A stretch of 64,000 nucleotides of DNA from Scortum barcoo (taxonomy: Eukaryota; Chordata; Actinopteri; Centrarchiformes; Terapontidae), in the NCBI GenBank assembly GCA_023238725.1, contig CM041548.1, positions 12,982,252 to 13,046,251 of the forward strand. The letters run 5' to 3'. A model generated the notes under the pieces. It did no database searches. It had not been told where the DNA came from and saw only the letters and a program-made list of their open reading frames with translations. Of the stretch, positions 10,633-21,100 are shown piece by piece; position 1 is the stretch's first letter, and the number at the start of each line of letters is the position of its first letter. The position numbers and the translations under genes were made by a program.

Positions 10633-13074
10633 ATGGCTTGCGAGAAAGAAATATGGCAAAGCATCGGAGAGAGCTTTGTCGAAGAATATTACAGGCAGTT
10701 TGACAATACCAACAGGATGGGACTGAGTAATCTATATGTAAGTTTGTTCAGTATCCATTCAGTTATTGTTTGCTTAAAGTTAAAGTATGCAAAATAAATG
10801 TGGTCTCTAAAATGACAAACCAAATTCCTTCATACTTGGCCATCCCAGTTGCAGTTACTTTTGTAAATACTGTGATACATGGTAGAAAAAAAATGACTAC
10901 ACAAACAAACTTTTTTCCCTCAGTCTGATGACGCCTGTTTGACGTGGGAAGGATCACATTTTCGGGGGAGGGAAGCCATTGCTGGCAAATTAACAGTAAG
11001 TATCTGTTTTTATTCAAGTTGTATTGATCACAGTCCACAAAATAATTAAAAAAAAGAAGACTTCCATGACAGATTAGCAGTAACAAAGAAAAACAGAGCA
11101 AAGTAGTTCACTGACAACTTCCAGTCCAAGCATCCAAGCATTTTTGTTCTGTGTGGTATACGTTCAGTTAATACCATTGTTTCCAACCCACAGGCCTTGC
11201 CTTTCAAGAGTATTATGCACATTCTCACAAAACAAGACTTCCAGCCCACGGTAGATTCCTGTATCCTCATCATGGTGTTCGGACAGTTAAAGGTAAGCTG
11301 GTTATTTTTTGTTGATAGCTGTTGATAGCTGTGGATCTGCACCTAGGGCCTGTATCACAAAAAAAGCAACTTAAAATAGTCTGGCACTTTTTGGGTTACC
11401 AGGCTTCATTGAGCCTAACATTGGCCGTTGTGGAAAACTGGTATCACAATGCTGGTCATCAACTGGCTCTGTTAAAGGTTTGTTGTGGAACATTCAGAAA
11501 ATGCTTGTTAACGCTGACACTGGCGGCTGGTAAGTCACCTGCTGTCAGCATGGTGTTACTTGAGCTTGCGCTTGTGCTTGCCCTCTGTAGGAGACTGATC
11601 GTGATTCACAGGCATCATGTCAATAGCTGGCTTTCACTGAGGGGCTATGCAACATCAGCAGAGCTAAAGCAAGCTAAAACAAAAATGAGACCGAGTGAAG
11701 CTGTGAGGAGGGGTGTTGGAGGTGAGCTAGAGCACAGCTGGGGGTGACCTGGAAGTTTTACTCATCCACAATTTTCAAGCTATTTTCAATCCTTCCAATT
11801 TCAGCTTTAATGCAAAGTCAGTACAGACAGATCCACAGATAGACAACCTGCAATACATTTTTGCATTTTTGTTTGAAACTGGACTTACATGATTGGTCTT
11901 TTACTTATTAAACAGCCTGTACACCTCCATCAGATTGTCAAATGGTAAATGGTCAATAAACATCAAACCCCTTTGTCTTTTAAAGGTAAAAATGGTGTGA
12001 TTTTTCCTTTGAAGACAAAACAATGCATAGACACAAACAACTATAACATTAGAAGTGTGTGGCGGTGTCTTTGGTTGCATCCTTTATCTCTTAATTGCAT
12101 CCATTTTTCTTTCTCTTGCGTCCTTTCCTTACGTCAAAATCCCTCCCACTGGGGATGCATAGAGAGACACAAGGAAACCAAGCAAGGAGAGAGCAAAGGA
12201 GGAAATATGTTTTTAGTAAATAGACGTCCTTTCCTCTGGATTAGTGGTCAGTCGGCTTTAACAGCTGTTGAGACTTTTGATGGAGTTTGTATCCACACAC
12301 ACATGCACTATACTAATACTGATAATAACACAGCTGTAAGTGCTAAGAGGCAAAGCAGAATGCCTTTTATATTATGTATGCATTATTTGCATCTGTATTT
12401 ACTGATATTATGATTGTGAATTTAGGGTTAGGGTCAGATCCAGTCGACTGCAGTGTCCCATCAGTAGCTGAAAGTCTTTTTTGTCAGGGCCACTGTCGTG
12501 TATCCCACCTAATGGATCCTCACAGATCCCTCCTTGCTCTTCAGTCCATGCTCCTCGGAGCAGTAATGAGAGTGTTGGGACAGTCTTCAGTGTATGAACT
12601 AGAACGACTTCCAGTTCAATCTGCAGATAACCTGCCTTGTTCTTGTATTTTCTTATTTTGCTGTGCTCGGGACATTTCTGGCTGTCTACTTTTGGGCTTC
12701 CAGCCACTAACAGCATGCAAGTTGTTAGGAGCAGGACTCTTTAAACAACAGAGATGTGTGGAGGAGGGGCCAATTTTGAGAAATATCTCTGATAAATCTT
12801 ACTCATTATTAATGTCTCTGATAAATCTTACTCATTATACCTTTAACAGTCTAATTGTCTTTGTTTTATCATTAACATTTCATGTGTGGTTTAAAAAAAG
12901 TTTGTCTTCTCATCGCTGCACTCACTAATCCTTTTCAAACCTTGTTGTCAACAGGTAGATGAGGATCCACCAATGGCCTTTCATCAAGTGTTTCTGCTGA
13001 AGAGCCCATGTGTGGGCTCATGGGTTTGCACCAACGACGTGTTCCGGTTGGGGATACACAACATAGCTGTGTAG
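10633..13074 (+). CDS. nutf2: Nuclear transport factor 2, four coding exons
   Basis: NTF2 is a small dimeric protein that carries Ran-GDP back into the nucleus through FG-repeat nucleoporins. Coding exons: 10633-10737, 10924-10995, 11194-11292, 12955-13074 (TAG 13072-13074), all phase 0. The product has 131 residues (human 127). The cone-shaped NTF2 fold is covered: IWQSIGESFVEEYY helix, ACLTWEGSHFRG (the Trp that binds FxFG repeats is residue 43, followed by Glu44), DFQPTVDSCILIMVFGQLK, then VDEDPPMAFHQVFLL with the two acidic residues of the Ran-binding face. The C-terminus WVCTNDVFRLGIHN matches the family. The last residues (IAV) and a slightly longer N-terminus differ from human, so this could be a teleost nutf2-like paralogue. 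AATAAA at 13264-13269. Confidence 0.93.
11293..12954 (+). other. nutf2 intron 3, apparently repeat-derived
   Basis: A 1.66-kb intron holding open frames of 141, 154 and 184 codons without a family match. The segment starting near 11344 (GGGCCTGTATCACAAA) resembles ends of fish non-autonomous DNA elements, but no matching opposite end was found. A perfect 24-base direct repeat occurs at 12786-12809 and 12815-12838. Mobile-element origin is an inference. Confidence 0.35.
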
Positions 13075-13446
13075 CGATCATGGATTCGTCGGCAAACACA
13101 CGCACAGAAACACACACAAGTTGACATCGAGCTCTGAATTCGTACCATAGTCATGCTCTTTATTTCAGAACACAAGGAATCATACCACTCAGTTTCTCTA
13201 CGCCTAAAAAAACATCTATAAGCATGCTGTTTGTATTGAAGATGTCAAATTACATTCCTATCCAATAAAAGAATTTATAAAAGAGATAGTGTTACTTGCA
13301 TCATTTTCTTCGCCAGATGGTTGTACTTTATTGTTTTACCAGAAGCTGCGGTACGATGACTAACACTGAAGAGAAGGTTACTGCAGAAAGTGAGAGGTGT
13401 AGAAAGTCTGTCATGTTTCTATGTAAATAATGTGGTTTTGTACGGA

Positions 13447-13508
13447 AGCACGTGTGTGTGTGTGAGCACTAGAGGCGCTACGCTGCTCGGTGTGTGTGTG
13501 TGTGTGTA
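13447..13508. repeat. (GT)n microsatellites between nutf2 and rrm2b
   Basis: Two short GT/TG runs flank a GC-richer segment just upstream of the rrm2b start. The space between the nutf2 polyadenylation signal and the rrm2b ATG is only about 300 bases. Confidence 0.75.
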
Positions 13509-13575
13509 GATTTCGTTTAAATGGTTCAGTCCACCGAAGCAGCAGCTGCACAGATCAGCAGCTAGAAGAGCCTCA

Positions 13576-16485
13576 ATGACACCGACGGCGAAAAAGTCGT
13601 CTTCCCAGGAAATGGATCTCGTGAATATAAGCCGGAAGTCCGATCATATTGAAGAATCGGTGAGCAAGTTTAAATGTGTGTCAAATGTATCTGGGACGTA
13701 ACATCGAAGTAATCGATAACCTCTGAGCATTATTGTGATCGTGTTAAGCTCATCAGACACCAAAGCAAAAGTAAATGAGTTCAGCTTTGTTTTGTTAAGT
13801 CCTGTCTTTATTAACACCTTTTTTTTTTTAGTTGGTACAAAGAAAACGTTTTAGCTGCTTTTACATTGGCCTTGTCTGGTTATGTTAGCTAACACGGTGA
13901 ACGGGGGTCGTCAAACATTACACAACCTTCGAGAAAACACGGCTAAAAGTAGTAAAATTGTGATATAATAACGTAATAAGGTATTATTAGACTTTTATAA
14001 ATAGTAAAAATACCTCAATCGGACATTTAAACGCGATATGTTTTGTTCCTGTTACGAGTTAATGCGCATGCGTGGTGGCCTGTTTCGTAATTAAAGGCAC
14101 AGTCCTTAAAGACAGTTGAGTTTATTTAATGAGAGAAAACATCCTAAATGTGACAATATGTTTACTTACTGACTGGGTTCTCTTTAGAACGGCTTCAAAG
14201 ATAAAGACCCTGACTCTCCACATGGCTCAGAGACCGAGGATGAGCCTTTGCTCCGGGAAAACCCCAGACGGTTTGTCATCTTCCCCGTCCAGTACCCCGA
14301 CATCTGGAGGATGTACAAGCAGGCACAGGCCTCCTTCTGGACGGTGGAAGAGGTGGGTATCACTTTGACTGAGTAAGGGTTGACAAATGCCATATATTTT
14401 TTTAAAAAGTTATATTTATTACTTATTATGTTGATTCCCACACTGGTTACGCTACAACCCTCCACATAAATATAAATCAAACTAAAACAAACCCTCTTCA
14501 GTGGAAACACCTGAACGATCCGTGAAGCATAAGACAGATGTACTGTTGATGTGTGTTTCAGGTTGATCTATCCAAAGACTTGGCTCACTGGGACCCTTTG
14601 AAGCCCGAGGAGAAACACTTCATCTCCCACGTCCTAGCCTTTTTTGCTGCAAGCGATGGCATCGTCAATGAGAACCTGGTGAGAGATGTCAAACATCATA
14701 CAAACATAAGAGATGCTTTTGTAGCTTGTATGCCTCTAAAGAGACCCAGTAAAGTCATGTTTTATTTCATTTTTGACCCTGTGTGGTGAAGATGATACTT
14801 TTTATATAAAATAGTGTGCCAGGGTAAAGTTGTTTTGTGTGTTTCTGTATTATCTAACAGGTGCAGAGGTTCTGCCAGGAGGTGCAGATCCCTGAAGCAC
14901 GCTGCTTCTACAGCTTCCAGATCCTCATAGAGACAGTTCATTCAGAGATGTACAGCATGCTCATCAACACTTACATTAGGGACCTGAAGGAGAGGTCAGT
15001 TTTTTGTTTTGTTTTTTTTGATCAAGTGCTCAGTGGCTCTTATAAACATCCATGTGGGATGGTGACAGGTGAAAGGTGAATTTTGTAAATTTATTGCAAT
15101 TTAAATTGGCTCAGATTTAGCTCAACAGTTTAAGTAAAGAAATACCTAAATATACATAAAATCAAGTCTAATGCATTAAAATTGTTTCATTTACTTGGTA
15201 TAAATAACTGCAACCAATTTTAATGCTTAGGTGGTGATTATCTGCCTTTGGAGCAAGTTCATAACCATATACATACAGATAAACCCTCCTGTATATTTAA
15301 TCTTCTGATGATTCAAAACAAACTGTAACTGACAAACTGACTTGCACCTGTTCACCAAGGGCTGAGTCTTCACCGCTTTGTGGCAACGTCCGCTGCATTC
15401 CCAGCTGCAGCAGCTTTGATGTAGCTTAAGACTTGACTTGAAAGACAACAATGTCATAGCATCTGTATCAATAGGCAATTCACAAAAAGTATGTTATGTT
15501 TATGTTTTTACAATAGTTATTTTCCTGCATTACATTTACTCCTTACGTTGATAAGCCTCCACTATTCTGTTTCTTATGTTTGTACTTAATTTAGATATAT
15601 TTATTGATGAGACACTTTTTTATCTAGTTTTTCTTCTTGGTTCACTCTTTGGTCTCAATAAAATATGAAGAGAGTGAGTACTTTTCATATGTGGTGTATT
15701 TGTTGTTGTGCTGTGGCTGTATTTTTAGAGTTATTGATGCAAGTTGTTTTTCTCTTTTTTTTTTTTTTTAACTGTGTTTCAGGGACTACTTGTTTAACGC
15801 CATTCAGACCATGCCTTGTGTGAAACGAAAAGCAGACTGGGCCCTTCAGTGGATAAATGACAGCAAGTCCACATTTGGTATGAAAGATGGAAAATTTCGA
15901 CACATCATATTAAACGTCACATAATCATGAGACACTTTCACCTAGAGGAGCTTTCCACTTACCTGTGGTTAATAACAGTTTGACGCTCTTTGGCCTCAGG
16001 GGAGCGAATTGTGGCTTTTGCAGCAGTGGAAGGCATCTTCTTCTCAGGCTCCTTCGCTGCAATCTATTGGCTCAAGAAGAGAGGACTAATGCCCGGCCTT
16101 ACCTACTCCAACGAGCTGATCAGCAGGGATGAGGTGAGATGAATTTACAGACAAAATGACGTGTAGTTGAATCTGTCAACAGTTGTTGTCTGCAATAGTT
16201 TTGGGTAACTATTGTGACGTGTTTACTGATGTGTTTCCCAGGGCCTGCACTGTAACTTTGCCTGCCTGCTGTACAGCTACCTGGTGAAGAAGCCGTCAGA
16301 GGACCGGGTGAAGGACATCATCACCAAAGCTGTTAGCATTGAGCAGGTCAGTTCGTGATGAATATGCTTGAGAGGGGCGCGCAGGTGGCTCAGTCGGTAG
16401 AGCATGCGCCCATGTATGAGGCCATGAGTCTCGCTGCAGCAGCAGCAGGGTTCGATTCCCACCTCGGGCCCATTTGCTGCGTATC

Positions 16486-16525
<40 letters not shown>

Positions 16526-17275
16526 GTCACTCTTCAGCTGTCCTATGAATAATAAAGGGTAACACCCCCCAAAAAAAAAAAAAAGTTAAAAAAAATATAT
16601 ATGCTTGAGAGTACACCAGACAACACACTTTCAATAGTATTTGTATTTGCACAGTATATGTCTCCTTGTTTTTTTTTTTGTTTTTTTCCTTTGTAGACAC
16701 TTGTTGCAATAAATCAATAGTAACAACTTGATAAGCCATATCAGCTCTATAATATCACCTTTGGTGTTGCAGGAGTTTTTAACAGAGGCCTTGTCAGTGG
16801 ATCTCATTGGAATGAACTGCTCTCTGATGAAGCAGTACATCGAGTTTGTGGCTGACCGACTTCTCACTGACCTCGGACTGGCCAAGGTATTTCTATTTAA
16901 ATGATTAGAAATAAATATAATGTAGCCCCTTATACTGTGGTAAGTACAGTTCACTATAAAAGACATGTCCTTTCAAAAATGTCCAAAATTACATCACACT
17001 TAATTTGACCTGAATCAATTTTATTTCATAACATGAAAATGTGTTAATGAATTCTGTTTTTGTTTGTTATAGTTTGGAATTTGGGGATCGTCACCTTTTG
17101 TCTCTCTCTCTTTTAATCCAAGGTGTACCAAGCTGAAAACCCGTTTGACTTCATGGAGTCCATTTCACTAGAGGGCAAGACCAACTTTTTTGAGAAACGA
17201 GTTGCAGAGTATCAGAGATTCGGTGTCATGTCAAGCACGATGGACTGTGAATTCACTCTGGATGCAGACTTCTGA
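13576..17275 (+). CDS. rrm2b: Ribonucleotide reductase small subunit, p53R2 type, nine exons
   Basis: Class I R2 subunit: holds the diiron centre and tyrosyl radical for reducing ribonucleotides to dNTPs; p53R2 serves DNA repair and mtDNA upkeep in resting cells. Exons: 13576-13659, 14188-14352, 14562-14678, 14861-14994, 15783-15877, 16000-16133, 16242-16346, 16773-16886, 17123-17275 (TGA 17273-17275). The product has 366 residues (human RRM2B 351). Iron ligands by alignment to mouse R2: Asp115, Glu146, His149, Glu209, Glu243, His246; the radical Tyr153 is in HSEMYS. All are present. The tail ends FTLDADF, needed for docking to the large subunit. The N-terminus lacks the KEN box that marks RRM2, so RRM2B is preferred. 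Polyadenylation signals at 17474-17479 and 17745-17750. Intron 7 carries a SINE. Confidence 0.95.
14063..14074 (+). promoter_or_regulatory. NRF1-like site in rrm2b intron 1
   Basis: TGCGCATGCGTG fits the palindromic NRF1 consensus (YGCGCAYGCGCR) at all but one position. It lies about 400 bases into intron 1. NRF1 drives nuclear genes for mitochondrial upkeep, which would suit rrm2b. No function is shown. Confidence 0.3.
16375..16598 (+). mobile_element. tRNA-derived SINE with intact target-site duplication
   Basis: The head resembles a tRNA gene: an A-box-like GTGGCTCAGTCGGTAGAGC and a B-box-like GGTTCGATTCC. A (CT)n stretch of about 35 bases follows, then a 3' segment with CTTCAGCTGTCCTATGAATA, AATAAAGG and an A-rich tail. 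The 13-base direct repeat ATATGCTTGAGAG flanks it exactly at 16362-16374 and 16599-16611, the mark of LINE-mediated retroposition. It starts 28 bases downstream of the rrm2b exon 7 donor and fills most of the 426-base intron 7. A second copy of the family is at 42.66-42.83 kb. Confidence 0.9.
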
Positions 17276-17750
17276 AACTGAGATGACACGCTGTTCTGTA
17301 TTTCTTACATCTGACCTATTTATTTTTTTTTGCTAAAGTGGTTACTGACCAAAAGATTTCTAAAGTCTTTTTACAATACTAAGGTTAAGCACTACTACAT
17401 AAAGTATTACAAAGGAGAAAGGGGCTATTTGCAGGTTAAAGCACTCTTTCAGAAACTAAAATAACTTGTTGGCAATAAAGATTTAGAGTTACACCTCAAA
17501 TTAATTATCTGTCAGTATATTTTACCATGTGAACAAATGGTACTTAGAAGCCCTTCTCATGGCTATTTTGGACCTCAACAAGCAACAACGCAGGCCTGAG
17601 TTTGGGTGAAACACACATAATCAGAGAGGTGATGAGTTATTCAGCACCTCTTTGGACATAAAAAAAAAGGTTATATATCTCAAGTACAGTTCTGGCTACT
17701 GGCTCAAACGGTGAATTGTTTTAACACTGTCATTTTTAATGTACAATAAA

Positions 17751-18158
17751 ATGTTTTGTAAAAGAGAGTCTATATCACTGTCTTTCATGCATTTTTCTTC
17801 CTGTCACTACTTCTGCATTACTTTTAGCTTTAAAAAACACATTAACGCTGACATTTTATGGCTGTAAACGTTAAATAACGAGATAAATAATATTTGTGAT
17901 ATAATTATCTGTGCAGCCACCTTTATTATTTACAAATGTAGGAGACATGTTACCAACACGGTTTAACTACTTGACTTCAAAATCCCTGAATGTAGTTAAT
18001 GGAGTTGACTCTTGGATGGGGGATAAAAGTGAGTATTTCTATAGCAATCATTGTAGTTTTTCTGAGATTTGCCCCAGCGGTCAGATTACATTAGCCACTC
18101 CTCCATTAGCACACGGATGCTGGCAATGAGCGCTGCCGTTTAGCGTGTGTGTGTAAAG
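17751..18158 (+). other. Intergenic space and mtdh 5' region
   Basis: About 400 bases separate the rrm2b polyadenylation signal from the mtdh start codon. It is AT-rich at first and more GC-rich from about 18100. No TATA box stands out. Confidence 0.4.
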
Positions 18159-21100
18159 ATGGCAGGGGACTGGCAGGGTTTAGCGCTGGAAAAGGCCGAG
18201 CTGCTCTCGGCCCTTTTCAGGGAGGTGCTGACTTCAGGGCAGGAGTACGTGCGGGCCCAGTTCGGGGTGGATTTGGGTCTGAAGCCCGAGCTGTACCCGA
18301 CCTGGGTCGTCCTGTCCACGGCCGCGCTGGGTTTGCTGCTGCTGCTGCTGCTCGGCGTGTCCGGGGCCGCCGCCGTGTGTGGCGGACTGCTCGGCGGGAA
18401 AAAGCGGGGATCCCCGGTGATCCAGGGCGGCGGTGAGCCCGACAAGGCCGGCGCAGCCAAAATAGCCAAACCCGAGGAGCAGAAGAAAAGAAACAGAAAG
18501 AAAACGCTTGAAAAGGTACAAGCTCAGTGGAAACAAGTCTTTCTAGTTACTGCTTTGTCAGGAAACAGTTGAGGCAAAACAAAGGTGTCTGCTCAGTTAG
18601 CCTCAGCTAGCTTATACATTTATCCCCATTGTTTTTCTGTCAATAAAAGACATTGGGTTTAATGTGTGCTAGTTAGCCATCGAGGCTAGCTCGTACACCA
18701 TGACTTGTAATAATCAGCGTTAGTCTCTGTTTACACAACACAAACTAAGCTACCCAGGGGCAAACATGTGCCCCACTTACAGACTGACAAAAATAAACAG
18801 CTTAATTAAATATACAACGACGTGCCTGTTCAGACAAGGATGTTAGTTAGCCGACTAGCTGCGAGTTAGCCATGTGTTATGCCACTAATAGTGTTTAATA
18901 CTACCTCGTTAAAATATTATCCTTAGCCAACACTTGTAACACAGTATAATGTCTGTAGCTGCATGCCTTAATGTTTAAGACTGATAAACAGCACTTATAA
19001 CTATAACCATGTACGTTTTTCACACATATAAAACTATTATTAGTCAGTAATGTTAAAGCCAATCATAACCAATCATCTTAAAGTTTAGAACAACCAAATA
19101 AATCTTGTTTTTATTATTTTCAGTTTGTCAGATTTGTTGTAAAGATTCAGATTTATTGTAAAGATTTGGCCTGAATTCATCTTAAAGGTTGGAGAGATTA
19201 TTCTGTAAATAAATAAGTTGGGAGAACAGAATTAGGCAAGGTTAATGTTTGCTATACTACTGGATCATCAGCATCATGTTATTTATCTGATGTCTGTCTT
19301 TCTCTCCCCAGAAGACTCAGTCCAACGGACAACCAGTGGCTGTGGCTCAGGAGGAAGTTAAAGTGACTGCAGCAGTTTCCAAGCTTGCCCCGCAGATCAA
19401 AACCGAGAAGGTATGTGAGTAGCTGCTGACAAAATGAAGGGGACCTGAAACTGTTGGTGGCCTGGGCAGCAACACTTATGCTTGAGTCTCACTCCATTTT
19501 GTTTTAGTGTTGTTTGACAGTTTTGTTATTGGTGGAGAAGAAAACATACACCCTGGCTTCAGAGGACAACAAATCCACATGATTTCTACTTTATTTTGAT
19601 ATAACTTTTATTTCTCTCTATCCACAGGTGCATGAGGTACAGGCCCCAGTACAGGCTAAAAAAAACAAGAAGAAAACCAAGACAGATGTGAAACCAGTCC
19701 AGCATGTGTCAACAACTGATGGGAAAGAACCCGATGATGGTAAGACTCAACTGTGGGTACTGGGTAAATTACATGACGACTTCTCATTTTTAGACTTTAA
19801 CCCAGTACATGACCCTCATGTTTTCGGTATTTACAACCTGCCCGATCTCTCCAGTTTGGCTTCATTTACTGCTACACTTATCTGTCGGTTTTCCTTTTGT
19901 AATTAGCCTCTTGGTTAAATAATTAACCAAATTTCATCCACAGTGAATCATCATAAATACTTCTTAATCATTCCTTAAACACAGAATTCACCTAACCATT
20001 TTGTGTTGTTTTTTTGTGTCCTCCAGGTGCATGGGAGACCAAAGTCAGTAACCGAGAGAAGAAGCAGCAGCGCAGGAAGGACAAGGGCCCTGAGGACTCT
20101 GGTAGCCCAGGAGGGGTGGAGGCTCCAAAGACCAATGTAGATGCACCTGTAACCACAGCCGCCACCAACACCAAGAAGAACAGAGGAAACCATGGTGTTT
20201 ATCTTGCACATTTGGGGGTTTGGTGTGACTTTCTAAGCCAGAGGAGTCTTGGGCCTGATAATTTATTTAATATACGGTGTTGGCAGAGCTCAGAATATAT
20301 GTAACACCTTGATGTGAAGAGTTCACCCAGCTTAAACAATAATAGTCTAGTAATACTGCATGTTACTGAACTGACATAGCTTGTTCCCACATTGTTTCAG
20401 AGTCCGTGCATTCAAGAGCCACTGGAAAGGGGGAGGCACCCAGTGGAGCAGGTAAAGACAAAGCAAAACCTTCATTTTGTGTGACTGAGACAGGAAAACT
20501 TCTTTCTTTTTCTTCATATTTCTGAGCAAGTCTTTCAAAATCAAATGGTGATGGACTGATGGTGATGGAAAGATGTCTTCCTGAGTGTAGTAACTGAACA
20601 AGTCTATAAAAGATGTTTTTTTTTTTTTTTTTTTTAATTAATTATTTTGATCTTAACTAGTGATGGGCGAATGAAGCCTTGTGAAGCACTGAGGCTTTCT
20701 TTCTTTTGTGTCGAAAATGATTTGAAGCTTTGGGGCTTCACTGTGGTGAGGAACAGTGACATCTGGTGGCAGACTGGAGTTACAGCAGCTGTTTCATAAT
20801 TTGACCTGAAGCACTCTTTGCACAAAAAAATAATTGTTTCAATCCCAAATGTGTGCAGTAATACTAATCTGCAAGCTGCATGTTCATAAACAGATTTGAA
20901 GTTATAAACAACCTTTGGCGAATGTGGTTTCTGTCTCTTTCTGTGTATAGCGACAAAAGAAAATATAGACAAAAATATAAAGCTGTGTGTTCATGGCTGG
21001 ATTTGATCCTTCTCCCAAAGTGAGAGAAAAGATATAAGTCTTAAATGCAACCTACTGAGCTATACCGTTACTACCTTTGTCATTCATTTTTTGTATAACT

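Noticed and set aside
12374..12928. 184-codon plus-strand ORF in nutf2 intron 3
   Set aside because: Lies wholly inside an intron, matches no family and includes the 24-base direct repeat; probably degraded repeat sequence.
16378..16470. tRNA gene in rrm2b intron 7
   Set aside because: The A- and B-box words belong to a SINE head with CT repeat, A-rich tail and target duplication; a folded tRNA is not formed.
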